Positions 26,473 through 34,783 of a stretch of DNA of 64,000 bases are shown here, piece after piece. The notes below the pieces were generated by a model, which did no database searches, was not told the DNA's origin, and was given only the letters and a program-made list of their open reading frames with translations. Both the position numbers and the translations under genes were made by a program. The stretch's first letter is position 1. Each line of letters begins with the position of its first letter. This DNA comes from Streptomyces tsukubensis (lineage in GTDB: Bacteria; Actinomycetota; Actinomycetes; Streptomycetales; Streptomycetaceae): positions 1,922,001 to 1,986,000 of the forward strand of contig NZ_CP045178.1 in assembly GCF_009296025.1 (NCBI RefSeq), written 5' to 3'.

Positions 26473-26592
26473 ATCCGGTCACGGCCTTCCTGACGCGGTC
26501 ACGGACTTGCTGACGCGGCTGCGGCGTCGATGGCGCGGTCGCGGCCTCGGTCGCGCGGTCGCGGCCTCGGTCGCGCGGTCGCGGCGTCGGTG
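26473..26592. repeat. Six 20-bp tandem units between lspA and the DksA-like gene
   Basis: Units start every 20 bases from 26473. Those at 26533 and 26553 are identical (GCGCGGTCGCGGCCTCGGTC), 26573 has two changes, and the three on the left are more diverged. The array occupies most of the DksA-like gene 3' flank. Nothing else is evident in the 372-base gap. Confidence 0.8.
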
Positions 26593-26620
26593 GCGCGTTC
26601 CGCCGTTGCCGCGCCGACGC

Positions 26621-27484
26621 TCAGTTCCGCCGTTCCTGCTTCTGCTTGCACTCGACGCAGAGGGTCGCGCGCGGGAAGGCCTGCATCCTCGCCTTGCCCA
26701 CGGGCTTGCCGCAGTTCTCACAGACGCCGTAGGTACCCGCGTCCAGCCGCTGGAGGGCGCGCTCGGTCTGGACCAGCATGTCCCTGCTCTGGGCGGCGAG
26801 CGACATCTCGTGCTCGCGGGTGATGTTCTTCGTGCCGGTGTCGGCCTCGTCGTCGCCCGCGCCGTCGGCGGAGTCGCGCATCAGCCCGGCGAGTGAGGCC
26901 TCGGCGACGCCGATCTCCTCGCGCAGCCGCTCCACCTCGGAGTGCAGCTCCTCGCGGGCCTGAGTGACCTCTTCCGGGGTCCACGGCTCCTCGCCCGGCC
27001 TGATGGCCAGGCCACCGGAGTCCGCCGCACCGCCGGACACCGTGTCCTTCGTCGCCGTCGTCGTAGCGGGACTCTTCTTCGAAACCACTGTCTGGGCTCC
27101 CGTCTCGTCCGCGGCGTTCGCCGCGTCTGTCTCTGCGGCCGCGGGCTGCCCGTCCGCCGCCTCTCCGGTCGCGGCGTTCGCCGCGGCCGTCCTGCCGGCA
27201 CCTTTCTTCGCACCAGCCGCCGGACCATCAGCGCTTTTCGGGTCGCCGGTATTCCGCTCCCGGCTGTGTTCCTTGCCGCGCGCCTCGCTGTGTTCCTTCT
27301 CCGACGGAGCGGAGGCGGAGCCGGCCCCTGTCCCACGGGCGGACGTGGCGCGCCCCCGCCCTTCGGGGTGGTCCTGTCCCTCCGGGTGTGCCGGGCCCTC
27401 TTCCGCCGGGGGTGCCGGGTCCTCCGCCGCCGCGGTGGATCCGCTGGACGCCCGACGATGTCCTGCGGTCTTCTTCGCCACCAT
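26621..27484 (-). CDS. DksA/TraR family zinc-finger protein with long disordered head
   Basis: The 287-residue protein ends in a DksA/TraR C4 zinc finger, Cys255-x2-Cys258 and Cys276-x2-Cys279 (CENC and CVEC). It is preceded by a coiled-coil region (about 175-245) with conserved acidic and Arg residues, and EHEMSLAAQ. The first 165 residues are Lys/Ala/Glu/Gly-rich, lack hydrophobic core and are probably disordered, with histone H1-like KK repeats. Family members bind the secondary channel of RNA polymerase, but the acidic coiled-coil tip needed by true DksA is not clear here. The ATG is at 27484; a nested palindrome lies 18 bases upstream. Confidence 0.85.
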   Translation of the reverse strand: MVAKKTAGHRRASSGSTAAAEDPAPPAEEGPAHPEGQDHPEGRGRATSARGTGAGSASAPSEKEHSEARGKEHSRERNTGDPKSADGPAAGAKKGAGRTAAANAATGEAADGQPAAAETDAANAADETGAQTVVSKKSPATTTATKDTVSGGAADSGGLAIRPGEEPWTPEEVTQAREELHSEVERLREEIGVAEASLAGLMRDSADGAGDDEADTGTKNITREHEMSLAAQSRDMLVQTERALQRLDAGTYGVCENCGKPVGKARMQAFPRATLCVECKQKQERRN

Positions 27485-27501
27485 GGCCGCGGCCCCTTCA
27501 C

Positions 27502-27540
27502 TTATCGTGATCTTGCACGCGAATCGTGCTGGGACGATAA
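27502..27540. promoter_or_regulatory. Nested palindrome before the DksA-like gene
   Basis: Two inverted repeats share one centre region. The outer arms are TTATCGT (27502-27508) and ACGATAA (27534-27540), and the inner arms are GCACG (27515-27519) and CGTGC (27525-27529) around CGAAT. The element ends 18 bases from the start codon, so it is an operator or a leader hairpin. Confidence 0.55.
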
Positions 27541-27870
27541 ATCGACATCACGCCCACGGCAACGGGGCACGCCGCCCGGCCCGGCCGTCCGAACGATGCC
27601 GGGCGTCCGGCCCTCAAGCGTTGTGCCCAGCCCATCGCCCGGGTATTCCGCCCCATCACCCCCGCGACCGCACCGTCACCGCACCGGTCGGCGCACATCT
27701 GGCCATTCGGGTCGGCTGCCCCGCTCCCGCGCGCTCCCCCTGTGCTTCCTGTGCTCCGACCGTGCCCGCCGTTCCGGTCGCGCCCGGTGTGCCGGAAGTG
27801 CCGCGTGGCCTTGGCGGGACCCGGCGGAGGGGCCGGGAAAAAGCGTGCGGACTCCGCCGCGCCCGGCCCG

Positions 27871-27876
27871 TACACT
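27871..27876 (+). promoter_or_regulatory. Candidate -10 box of the ileS leader
   Basis: TACACT matches the vegetative -10 consensus of streptomycetes and lies 30 bases before the T-box stem I, giving a likely transcription start near 27883. A clear -35 hexamer was not found at 17-18 bases. Confidence 0.5.
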
Positions 27877-27882
27877 GGGTTC

Positions 27883-28147
27883 AGCGAAAAAGCGAGGATG
27901 GGGACGAGTAGCGGCGCAAGCGGCCGGAAGCGACCCGGGGACGGTGAGAGCCCGGGGGTACGCGCGACGTGAAGATCACCCCGGAGCCGCCGGAAGAGGG
28001 CCCGCGCACAGCCGCGGGCCGGTAGACCCGGCATCGCGACCCCAATGAGGGGGCCACGGACCGTCGGTCCGCGGTCAAGGAGGGTGGTACCGCGGGAGCG
28101 CGCTCGGGCTCTCGTCCCTCCGACGGAAGAGAGCAGTCCGCCGGAGG
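27883..28147 (+). promoter_or_regulatory. T-box riboswitch, ileS leader, translational type
   Basis: The conserved T-box AGGGTGGTACCGCGG lies at 28081-28095. Stem I is recognisable: GGGG at 27900-27903 pairs with CCCC at 27977-27980. The loop E pair AGTA (27907-27910) and GAA precedes the specifier ATC (27973-27975), an isoleucine codon. The antisequestrator pairs GGAGGG (28079-28084) with CCCTCC (28116-28121). The alternative pairs CCTCCGACGG (28117-28126) with CCGCCGGAGG (28138-28147), burying the ileS ribosome binding site. No terminator with U tract is present, so control is probably by translation: uncharged tRNA-Ile frees the site. This matches what is known for actinobacterial ileS T-boxes. 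Confidence 0.92.
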
Positions 28148-28157
28148 AATGACGCCG

Positions 28158-31100
28158 ATGACACCACCGCAGTACCACCAGGTGCCCGCCCAGGTCGACC
28201 TGCCCGCGCTGGAGCACGCCGTGCTCGACTTCTGGCGCGAGTCCAAGGTCTTCACCAAGACGCTGGAGCAGTCGGAGGGCCGCCCGGAGTGGGTCTTCTA
28301 CGAGGGCCCGCCCACCGCCAACGGCATGCCGGGCGCCCACCACATCGAGGCCCGCGTCTTCAAGGACGTGTTCCCCCGCTTCCGCACGATGCGCGGCTAC
28401 CACGTGGGCCGCAAGGCCGGCTGGGACTGCCACGGTCTCCCCGTGGAGCTGGCGGTCGAGAAGGAACTCGGCTTCACCGGCAAGAAGGACATCGAGGCGT
28501 ACGGCATCGCCGAGTTCAACGCCAAGTGCCGCGAGTCGGTGACCCGGCACACGGACGCCTTCAGCGAGCTGACGACCCGCATGGGTTACTGGACCGACCT
28601 CGAAGACGCCTACCGCACCATGGACCCGGAGTACATCGACTCCGTCTGGTGGTCGCTCAAGGAGATCTTCACCAAGGGGCTGCTGGTCCAGGACCACCGG
28701 GTCGCCCCTTGGTGCCCGCGTGACGAGACCGGCCTCTCCGACCACGAGCTGGCCCAGGGGTACGAGACGATCGTCGACCCCTCCGTCTACGTACGCCTGC
28801 CGCTCACCTCAGGGCCGCTGGCCGGCCGGGCGGCGCTGCTGATCTGGACGACGACCCCGTGGACCCTGGTGTCCAACACGGCCGTCGCCGCGCACCCCGA
28901 GGTGACCTATGTCGTCGCCACCGACGGTGCCGAGCGGCTCGTGGTGGCCGAGCCGCTGCTGGAGAAGGCGCTCGGCGAGGGCTGGGAGGCGACGGGCGAG
29001 CGGTTCACCGGCGCCGAGATGGAGCGCTGGACGTACCAGCGCCCCTTCGAGCTCATCGACTTCCCCGCGCCCGCGCACTACGTGGTCAACGCCGAGTACG
29101 TCACCACGGAGGACGGTACGGGTCTGGTCCACCAGTCCCCCGCCTTCGGCGAGGACGACCTGCGGGTCTGCCGCGCCTACGGCCTCCCCGTGGTCAACCC
29201 GGTCCTGCCCAACGGCACCTTCTCGCCCGAGCTGCCGCTGGTCGGCGGCCAGTTCTTCAAGAAGGCCGACGAGGATCTCGTCGAGGACCTGCGGGCCCGC
29301 GGAATCCTCTTCAGGCACCTGCCCTACGAGCACAGCTATCCGCACTGCTGGCGCTGCCACACCGCGCTCCTCTACTACGCGCAGCCGTCCTGGTACATCA
29401 GGACCACGGCCGTCAAGGACCGGTTGCTGGAGGAGAACGAGAAGACCAACTGGTTCCCCGACTCCGTCAAGCACGGCCGCTACGGCGACTGGCTCAACAA
29501 CAACGTCGACTGGGCGCTCTCCCGCAACCGCTACTGGGGCACCCCGCTGCCCATCTGGCGCTGCGCCGAGGGCCACCTCACGTGTGTGGGTTCGCGCGCG
29601 GAGCTGACCGAGCTGACCGGGACCGACCAGTCGTCGCTCGACCCGCACCGCCCCTTCATCGACGAGGTGACCTATCCCTGCCCGAGCTGCGGCGATACGG
29701 CGACCCGGGTCCCCGAGGTCATCGACGCCTGGTACGACTCGGGCTCGATGCCGTTCGCGCAGTGGGGCTACCCGTACAAGAACAAGGAGCTGTTCGAGCA
29801 GCGCTACCCCGCGCAGTTCATCTCCGAGGCGATCGACCAGACCCGCGGCTGGTTCTACACGCTGATGGCCGTCGGCACGCTGGTCTTCGACAAGTCGTCG
29901 TACGAGAACGTGGTGTGCCTGGGCCACATCCTCGCCGAGGACGGCAGGAAGATGTCCAAGCACCTGGGCAACATCCTGCAACCGATCCCGCTGATGGACC
30001 AGCACGGCGCCGACGCGATCCGCTGGTTCATGGCGGCGGGCGGCTCCCCCTGGGCGGCGCGCAGGGTCGGCCACGGCACGATCCAGGAGGTCGTGCGCAA
30101 GACCCTGCTGACGTACTGGAACACGGTCGCCTTCCAGGCCCTGTACGCCCGTACGTCCGGCTGGGCCCCCTCGGCCTCCGACCCGGCACCCGCCGACCGG
30201 CCGCTGCTCGACCGCTGGCTGCTGAGCGAATTGCACGCGCTCACCGACCAGGTGACGGGGGCGCTGGAGAGCTACGACACGCAGCGGGCGGGCAAACTGC
30301 TCTCGGCCTTCGTCGACAACCTCTCCAACTGGTACGTACGCCGCTCCAGGCGCCGTTTCTGGCAGGGCGAGCCGGCCGCGCTGCGCACCCTGCACGAGGT
30401 CGTGGAGACGGTGACGCGGCTGATGGCCCCGCTGGTGCCGTTCATCACCGAGCGGGTCTGGCAGGACCTCGTCGTACCGGTGACTCCGGGGGCGCCCGAG
30501 TCGGTGCACATGGCGTCCTGGCCCGAGGCCGACCTCGACTCGGTCGACCCCGAGCTGTCGAGGCAGATGCTGCTGGTGCGGCGCCTGGTCGAGCTGGGCC
30601 GGGCCACCAGGGCCGACTCCGGCGTGAAGACCCGGCAGCCGCTGTCGCGCGCCCTGGTCGGCGCGACCGGCTTCGAGGCGCTGTCGCCCGAGCTGCGCAC
30701 GCAGATCACCGAGGAGCTGAACGTCTCCTCGCTCGCCACCCTCAGCGAGGTGGGCGGTTCCCTCGTCGACACCACGGCCAAGGCCAACTTCCGGGCGCTC
30801 GGCAGGCGCTTCGGCAAGGGCGTCCAGGCGGTCGCCAAGGCGGTCGCGGAGACCGACGCCGCGGCCCTCTCCCTCGCCCTGCGCCAGGGGACGGCGACGG
30901 TGGAGGTCGACGGGGAGACGGTGACGCTCGCCCCCGACGAGGTCATCATCACGGAGACCCCCCGTGAGGGCTGGTCGGTCGCCTCCGATTCGGGTGCGAC
31001 GGTCGCCCTCGATCTGGAGATCACCGAGGAGCTGCGCCGCGCGGGCCTCGCCAGGGACGCGATCCGGCTGATCCAGGAGGCCCGCAAGAACAGCGGCCTC

Positions 31101-31301
31101 GACGTGGCGGACCGTATCGCCCTGCGCTGGACGTCCACGGACCCGGCGGTGATCACGGCGCTCACGGAGCACGCGGGGCTCATCGCGGACGAGGTACTGG
31201 CCACGGATTACGCACAGGGCGAGGCGGACGACACGTACGGCTCGGCCTTCGAGGACGAGCCACTGTCCCTGACGTTCCGCCTGCGGCGCGCCTCGGCTTG
31301 A
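28158..31301 (+). CDS. ileS: Isoleucyl-tRNA synthetase
   Basis: The 1047-residue class I synthetase charges tRNA-Ile. The HIGH-like motif GMPGAHHIE is at 56-64 and KMSKH at 598-602; the editing domain lies between. The length and eukaryote-like layout match the actinobacterial type. Other Cys pairs (HCWRC, CPSC) are intact, but where relatives, as I recall them, read CPRCGTG this protein has CPRDETG at 186-192, losing one Cys. I chose ATG 28158 because GGAGG lies 10 bases upstream; ATG 28149 is too close. Expression is governed by the T-box leader. Confidence 0.96.
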   Translation: MTPPQYHQVPAQVDLPALEHAVLDFWRESKVFTKTLEQSEGRPEWVFYEGPPTANGMPGAHHIEARVFKDVFPRFRTMRGYHVGRKAGWDCHGLPVELAVEKELGFTGKKDIEAYGIAEFNAKCRESVTRHTDAFSELTTRMGYWTDLEDAYRTMDPEYIDSVWWSLKEIFTKGLLVQDHRVAPWCPRDETGLSDHELAQGYETIVDPSVYVRLPLTSGPLAGRAALLIWTTTPWTLVSNTAVAAHPEVTYVVATDGAERLVVAEPLLEKALGEGWEATGERFTGAEMERWTYQRPFELIDFPAPAHYVVNAEYVTTEDGTGLVHQSPAFGEDDLRVCRAYGLPVVNPVLPNGTFSPELPLVGGQFFKKADEDLVEDLRARGILFRHLPYEHSYPHCWRCHTALLYYAQPSWYIRTTAVKDRLLEENEKTNWFPDSVKHGRYGDWLNNNVDWALSRNRYWGTPLPIWRCAEGHLTCVGSRAELTELTGTDQSSLDPHRPFIDEVTYPCPSCGDTATRVPEVIDAWYDSGSMPFAQWGYPYKNKELFEQRYPAQFISEAIDQTRGWFYTLMAVGTLVFDKSSYENVVCLGHILAEDGRKMSKHLGNILQPIPLMDQHGADAIRWFMAAGGSPWAARRVGHGTIQEVVRKTLLTYWNTVAFQALYARTSGWAPSASDPAPADRPLLDRWLLSELHALTDQVTGALESYDTQRAGKLLSAFVDNLSNWYVRRSRRRFWQGEPAALRTLHEVVETVTRLMAPLVPFITERVWQDLVVPVTPGAPESVHMASWPEADLDSVDPELSRQMLLVRRLVELGRATRADSGVKTRQPLSRALVGATGFEALSPELRTQITEELNVSSLATLSEVGGSLVDTTAKANFRALGRRFGKGVQAVAKAVAETDAAALSLALRQGTATVEVDGETVTLAPDEVIITETPREGWSVASDSGATVALDLEITEELRRAGLARDAIRLIQEARKNSGLDVADRIALRWTSTDPAVITALTEHAGLIADEVLATDYAQGEADDTYGSAFEDEPLSLTFRLRRASA

Positions 31302-31324
31302 CCCCCGGGGGCCCCGGGTCCCTT

Positions 31325-31365
31325 GTCCTCAAGCGCCAAATCCAGCCGGTCCGGCGCTTGAGGAC
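31325..31365. terminator. 13-bp hairpin after ileS
   Basis: GTCCTCAAGCGCC at 31325-31337 pairs perfectly with 31353-31365 around a 15-base loop, 24 bases after the ileS stop. The right arm is the first copy of the 29-bp repeat core, so later copies in the array could pair with the left arm instead. Confidence 0.7.
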
Positions 31366-31477
31366 ACACTCCAGCCCGTCCGGCGTTTAAGGACACACTC
31401 CAGCCCGTCCGGCGCTTGAGGACACACTCCAGCCCGTCCGGCGCTTGAGGACACACTCCAGCCCGTCCGGCGCTTGA
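31362..31477. repeat. Four tandem 29-bp units with flanking partial copies
   Basis: Units begin at 31362, 31391, 31420 and 31449. The first has two changes (GTTTAA for GCTTGA) and the rest are identical. Each contains CCAGCCCGTCCGGCGCTTGA, a motif I recall as a widely scattered streptomycete intergenic repeat. There are no spacers, so this is not a CRISPR array. Confidence 0.85.
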
Positions 31478-31514
31478 GGACATCAGTAAGCGCCCCCCAA
31501 GCCGGGGGCACACC

Positions 31515-31554
31515 AAAGGGCGGGGCCCCGGAGAAATCCGGGGCCCCGCCCTTT
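31515..31554. terminator. Perfect 18-bp hairpin with GAAA loop
   Basis: Bases 31515-31532 pair without mismatch with 31537-31554, closed by a GAAA tetraloop and flanked by AAA and TTT. It ends transcripts from both ileS and divIVA, which converge here. Confidence 0.92.
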
Positions 31555-31589
31555 GAACTATGCCGACGCCCTAGCGGCGCACGCCCGCC

Positions 31590-32888
31590 TCAGTTGTCGT
31601 CCTCGTCGATGAGGAACCCACGCATCGGCGAGGGCGCCTGCTGCATCGGCTGCGGCGCCTGCGGCCGCACCGGCGCCATCGGCTGGGTCATCGCCGGAGA
31701 CATCTGCTGCTGGCCGTTGCCGTAGGAGCCACCACCGGAGGACGGGTTACCGCCCCCCATGGAGGGCCCGTGGTTACCGCCACCGTACGAAGGCGCACTC
31801 GCACCGGCCGGAGCCATGGAAGGCGCGGGCGACGGCGGCAGCGAGGCGGCCGCGGGGGTCCGCGGCGGGGCCAGCGAGTCGTCCGCCTGGGTCTCCAGCT
31901 GACGGAGCTGGCTCTCCAGGTAGGACTTCAGCCGCGTGCGGTACTCGCGCTCGAAGCCGCGCAGGTCCTCGACCTTGCGCTCAAGCGTGGCGCGGGCGGA
32001 CTCCAGCGAGCCCATCGCGACACGGTGCTTCTCCTGCGCGTCCCGCTCCAGCGCGTCTGCCTTGGAACGGGCGTCCCGCTCCAGACCCTCGGCGCGGCTG
32101 CGAGCCTCACCGACGATCTTGTTGGCCTCGGAGCGCGCCTCGGCGATCGCCTGGTCGGCGGTCTGCTGGGCGAGGGAGAGCACCCGGGCGGCACTGTCGC
32201 CACCGGGGCCCTGGCCGGGCTGGGGAAGCTGCGGGCCGCCGTGGCCGCCCATGGGGCCGACCATCTGTCCCTGCTGCTGACCCATCGGGCCGCCCTGGCC
32301 GCCCATCGGGCCTTGCTGGCCCATGGGGCCGCCCTGGCCCATCTGCTGCTGACCCATCGGGCCAGGACCCTGCTGGCCCATCTGACCCTGCGGGTGACCA
32401 CCCTGCTGCTGGCCCATCGGGCCGGGGCCCTGCTGGCCCATCGGTCCTGGACCGTGGGGTCCCTGCTGGCCGGGACCGTGCTGCCCCTGGCCGCCGGGGC
32501 CCGGAGGAAGCTGCGGAGCGCCGGACGGAAGCTGCGGCGGACCACCCATGTGCTGCTGCTGTTGTTGCTGCTGCTGTGGGTGCTGTTGCGGGTGCTGCTG
32601 CTGCGGATGCTGCGGCTGCACCGGCTGCGGTCCTGATATGGCGGCGGGCACGGGAGCGCCGGGTCGGTCCTGCGGCTCGGGCTTACGCATGCCCTGCTGC
32701 TGGTTCTGCGCCGCGGCACGGGTCGCTGCGGCCAGCTTGGCGCGCAGGTCCTCGTTCTCGCGGAGCAGTCGTGTCAGTTCCGCTTCGACCTCGTCGAGGA
32801 AGGCATCGACCTCGTCCTCGTCATAGCCTTCTCGGAGGCGGACGGTCGTGAACTGCTTGTTCCGCACGTCCTCGGGGGTCAATGGCAT
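31590..32888 (-). CDS. divIVA: Polar growth and cell division protein DivIVA
   Basis: The 432-residue protein organises tip growth and branching in streptomycetes. The N-terminal membrane-binding domain (1-65) starts MPLTPEDVRNKQF and contains the first coiled coil. A Gln/Pro/Gly/Met-rich linker of about 165 residues follows (polyQ and MGQQ repeats), then the second coiled coil (about 230-345, SLAQQTADQAIAEAR onward). The Pro/Ser/Gly-rich tail ends in GFLIDEDDN. The linker is encoded by many CAG and CTG-type repeats and is likely to vary in length between strains. It is the last gene of the division cluster, with its own ATG 46 bases from yggT. Confidence 0.96.
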   Translation of the reverse strand: MPLTPEDVRNKQFTTVRLREGYDEDEVDAFLDEVEAELTRLLRENEDLRAKLAAATRAAAQNQQQGMRKPEPQDRPGAPVPAAISGPQPVQPQHPQQQHPQQHPQQQQQQQQHMGGPPQLPSGAPQLPPGPGGQGQHGPGQQGPHGPGPMGQQGPGPMGQQQGGHPQGQMGQQGPGPMGQQQMGQGGPMGQQGPMGGQGGPMGQQQGQMVGPMGGHGGPQLPQPGQGPGGDSAARVLSLAQQTADQAIAEARSEANKIVGEARSRAEGLERDARSKADALERDAQEKHRVAMGSLESARATLERKVEDLRGFEREYRTRLKSYLESQLRQLETQADDSLAPPRTPAAASLPPSPAPSMAPAGASAPSYGGGNHGPSMGGGNPSSGGGSYGNGQQQMSPAMTQPMAPVRPQAPQPMQQAPSPMRGFLIDEDDN

Positions 32889-32934
32889 CTCTTCACCTCA
32901 ACGTAGTCGTCGGCATTCGGCAAGACCGTATCGT

Positions 32935-33219
32935 TCACAGCTGCCTCACGACGGAGATCAGGATGTAGACGATGATCATCAGTACGAAGAAGGACAGGTC
33001 GAGCGCCACGCCCCCGAGACGTAGCGGCGGGATGAACCGTCGCAGCAGTTTGAGCGGCGGATCAGTGACAGTGTAGGTGGCCTCCAGAACGACCACCATC
33101 GGCTTGCCGGGCTCCCATGAGCGGGCGAACTGGAACACGTAGTCCATGACCAGCCGGAAAATCAGCACGATGAGAAAGCACATCAGCGCGATGTAGAGCA
33201 CATCCACGACAACGCCCAT
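32935..33219 (-). CDS. ylmG: YggT family membrane protein (YlmG)
   Basis: The 94-residue protein has two membrane segments (about 6-30 and 70-92) flanking the conserved PLKLLRRFIPP motif near residues 54-66. It lies between sepF and divIVA, the usual place. YlmG-like proteins are linked to septation and to membrane complex assembly, but their reaction is unknown. The ATG is preceded by a GGGAGAGG stretch. Confidence 0.92.
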   Translation of the reverse strand: MGVVVDVLYIALMCFLIVLIFRLVMDYVFQFARSWEPGKPMVVVLEATYTVTDPPLKLLRRFIPPLRLGGVALDLSFFVLMIIVYILISVVRQL

Positions 33220-33323
33220 GAGCGCTATTCCCTCTCCCCTGTCCTACGTATCTGTTGTCCGAGTCCGGTTGTCCGAGCCCGTGTCCGATTCGCGCCGTAC
33301 CGCACGCGTTCCTGACCGGTGTC

Positions 33324-33932
33324 TCAGCTCTGGTTGAAGAACCCGCCCTCTGCGATACGAGCCTTGTCCTCCGCCGTGACATCGACGTTAGCAGGCGACA
33401 ACAGGAACACCTTCTGCGTCACCCGCTCAATGCTGCCATGCAGACCGAAGACGAGCCCGGCGGCAAAGTCGACAAGTCGCTTCGCGTCCGTATCGTCCAT
33501 CTCGGTCAAGTTCATGATCACCGGAGTCCCCTCACGGAAGTGTTCCCCGATGGTACGGGCCTCGTTGTAGGTCCGGGGGTGCAACGTCGTGATGCGGTAG
33601 GGCTCCCGCTCGGAGACAACCTTGGGCATGATCACCGGTGCGTTCTTCTCCATGCTCTGGCGTTCAGGTGTGATGGATGCCACGGGGGCGATTCGCGCCG
33701 GACGTCCGGATTCAGCGGGGAGCGGAACCGGCTCACGGGGTGCCGGTGGCTGGGTCGCACGCCCCGGCTCGTCCTGTCCGGGCTGCTGATGCGGCGGCAC
33801 GTGCCGCCTGCGTTCGCGCTCCGGCTCCGGCTCCGGCTCGAACTCGTCGTCGGGGTCGAACCCCGGGCCGTCGTACCCATCGTCCTCCACGAGGCCGAGG
33901 TAGACCGCCATCTTGCGCATCGCGCCGGCCAT
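33324..33932 (-). CDS. sepF: Cell division protein SepF
   Basis: The 202-residue protein anchors FtsZ to the membrane. The short amphipathic N-terminus ([14 protein letters not shown]) binds membrane. An acidic, Arg/Glu/Pro-rich linker follows (about 15-90). The conserved SepF core runs to the end, with [21 protein letters not shown] and [13 protein letters not shown], and the protein stops at GGFFNQS. ATG 33932 has GGAGG nine bases upstream; a longer frame to 33992 is not conserved. It lies between ylmE and ylmG. Confidence 0.96.
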   Translation of the reverse strand: MAGAMRKMAVYLGLVEDDGYDGPGFDPDDEFEPEPEPERERRRHVPPHQQPGQDEPGRATQPPAPREPVPLPAESGRPARIAPVASITPERQSMEKNAPVIMPKVVSEREPYRITTLHPRTYNEARTIGEHFREGTPVIMNLTEMDDTDAKRLVDFAAGLVFGLHGSIERVTQKVFLLSPANVDVTAEDKARIAEGGFFNQS

Positions 33933-34057
33933 GCTCTGAGTCCTCCGCTCTGTGATGGATCGTCTGCCGACCACCACGTGCCCGCGATCCACGGGGTCCC
34001 CCGCCTACTTGCGGGAATGACCATATTTTGTGCTGTGGTCCGACTTGTTTGGCGACG

Positions 34058-34777
34058 TTACCCGAGGCCGGGTCGGAGGCCGAGTACCGCAGTGCCGACG
34101 CGTACATGTGTCGCCCCGGCGGCCACGGCCTGTTCGAGATCCGCGCTCATCCCCGCTGAAACCATGTTCGCAGCAGGATGTGCGGCGCGCAGGTCGCTTG
34201 CCAATTCCACCAGCCGTTCGAAAGCGGCCTGTTGCCGCCCCGCGTACGGGCCGGTCAGCGGCGCGACCGTCATCAGCCCGGCCGGCCTGAGCCCCGGAGC
34301 CTCGGCGAGCAGCCCCGCCAACTCCTCGACCCCGTCGGGCGCGACGCCGCCACGCGCACCCCTGCCGCCGTCCTCCGCGTCGAGAGCGACCTGGATCAGA
34401 CACCCCGTCTCCCGTTCGGCGCGCACCGCGGCCATGGAGAGCGAGGTGACGAGCCTGGGCCTGTCGACGGAGTGCACGAAGTCGGCGTAACCGACCACGG
34501 AGCGCACCTTGTTGGTCTGCAACTGCCCGACGAAGTGCCAGGTGAGCGGCAGGTCCGCGCTCTCCGCCGCCTTGGGCGCCGCGTCCTGGTCGCGGTTCTC
34601 CGCCACGTGCCGTACACCGAGTTCGGCCAGCAGCCGCACATCGCTCGCGGGGTAGGTCTTGGTGACGACGACGAGTGTCACCTCACTCCTGGCACGGCCG
34701 ACGGCGGCGCAGGCCTTGGAGATGCGTTCTTCCACTTTCGCCAGGTTTGTGGCGAGTTCACACTTACGGTCCGTCAT
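34058..34777 (-). CDS. ylmE: PLP homeostasis protein, YggS/YlmE family
   Basis: The 239-residue protein binds pyridoxal phosphate through Lys40 in VVVTKTYP at the end of the first barrel strand. VRHVAENRDQ, WHFVGQLQTNK and SAGMSADLEQA are family motifs, and the last positions the phosphate. It controls PLP supply rather than catalysing a known reaction. It lies six bases after ylmD, within the ftsZ-ylmD-ylmE-sepF run. Confidence 0.94.
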   Translation of the reverse strand: MTDRKCELATNLAKVEERISKACAAVGRARSEVTLVVVTKTYPASDVRLLAELGVRHVAENRDQDAAPKAAESADLPLTWHFVGQLQTNKVRSVVGYADFVHSVDRPRLVTSLSMAAVRAERETGCLIQVALDAEDGGRGARGGVAPDGVEELAGLLAEAPGLRPAGLMTVAPLTGPYAGRQQAAFERLVELASDLRAAHPAANMVSAGMSADLEQAVAAGATHVRVGTAVLGLRPGLG

Positions 34778-34783
34778 GTCCTA

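Noticed and set aside
28809..31172. 787-codon open frame on the minus strand opposite ileS
   Set aside because: Antisense shadow of ileS, without a start signal or known motifs.
31362..31477. Possible CRISPR array
   Set aside because: The 29-bp units are directly adjacent with no spacers and no cas genes are present.
32548..32826. Cys-rich frame opposite the polyglutamine part of divIVA
   Set aside because: It is the complementary reading of glutamine-rich codons of divIVA and has no start signal.
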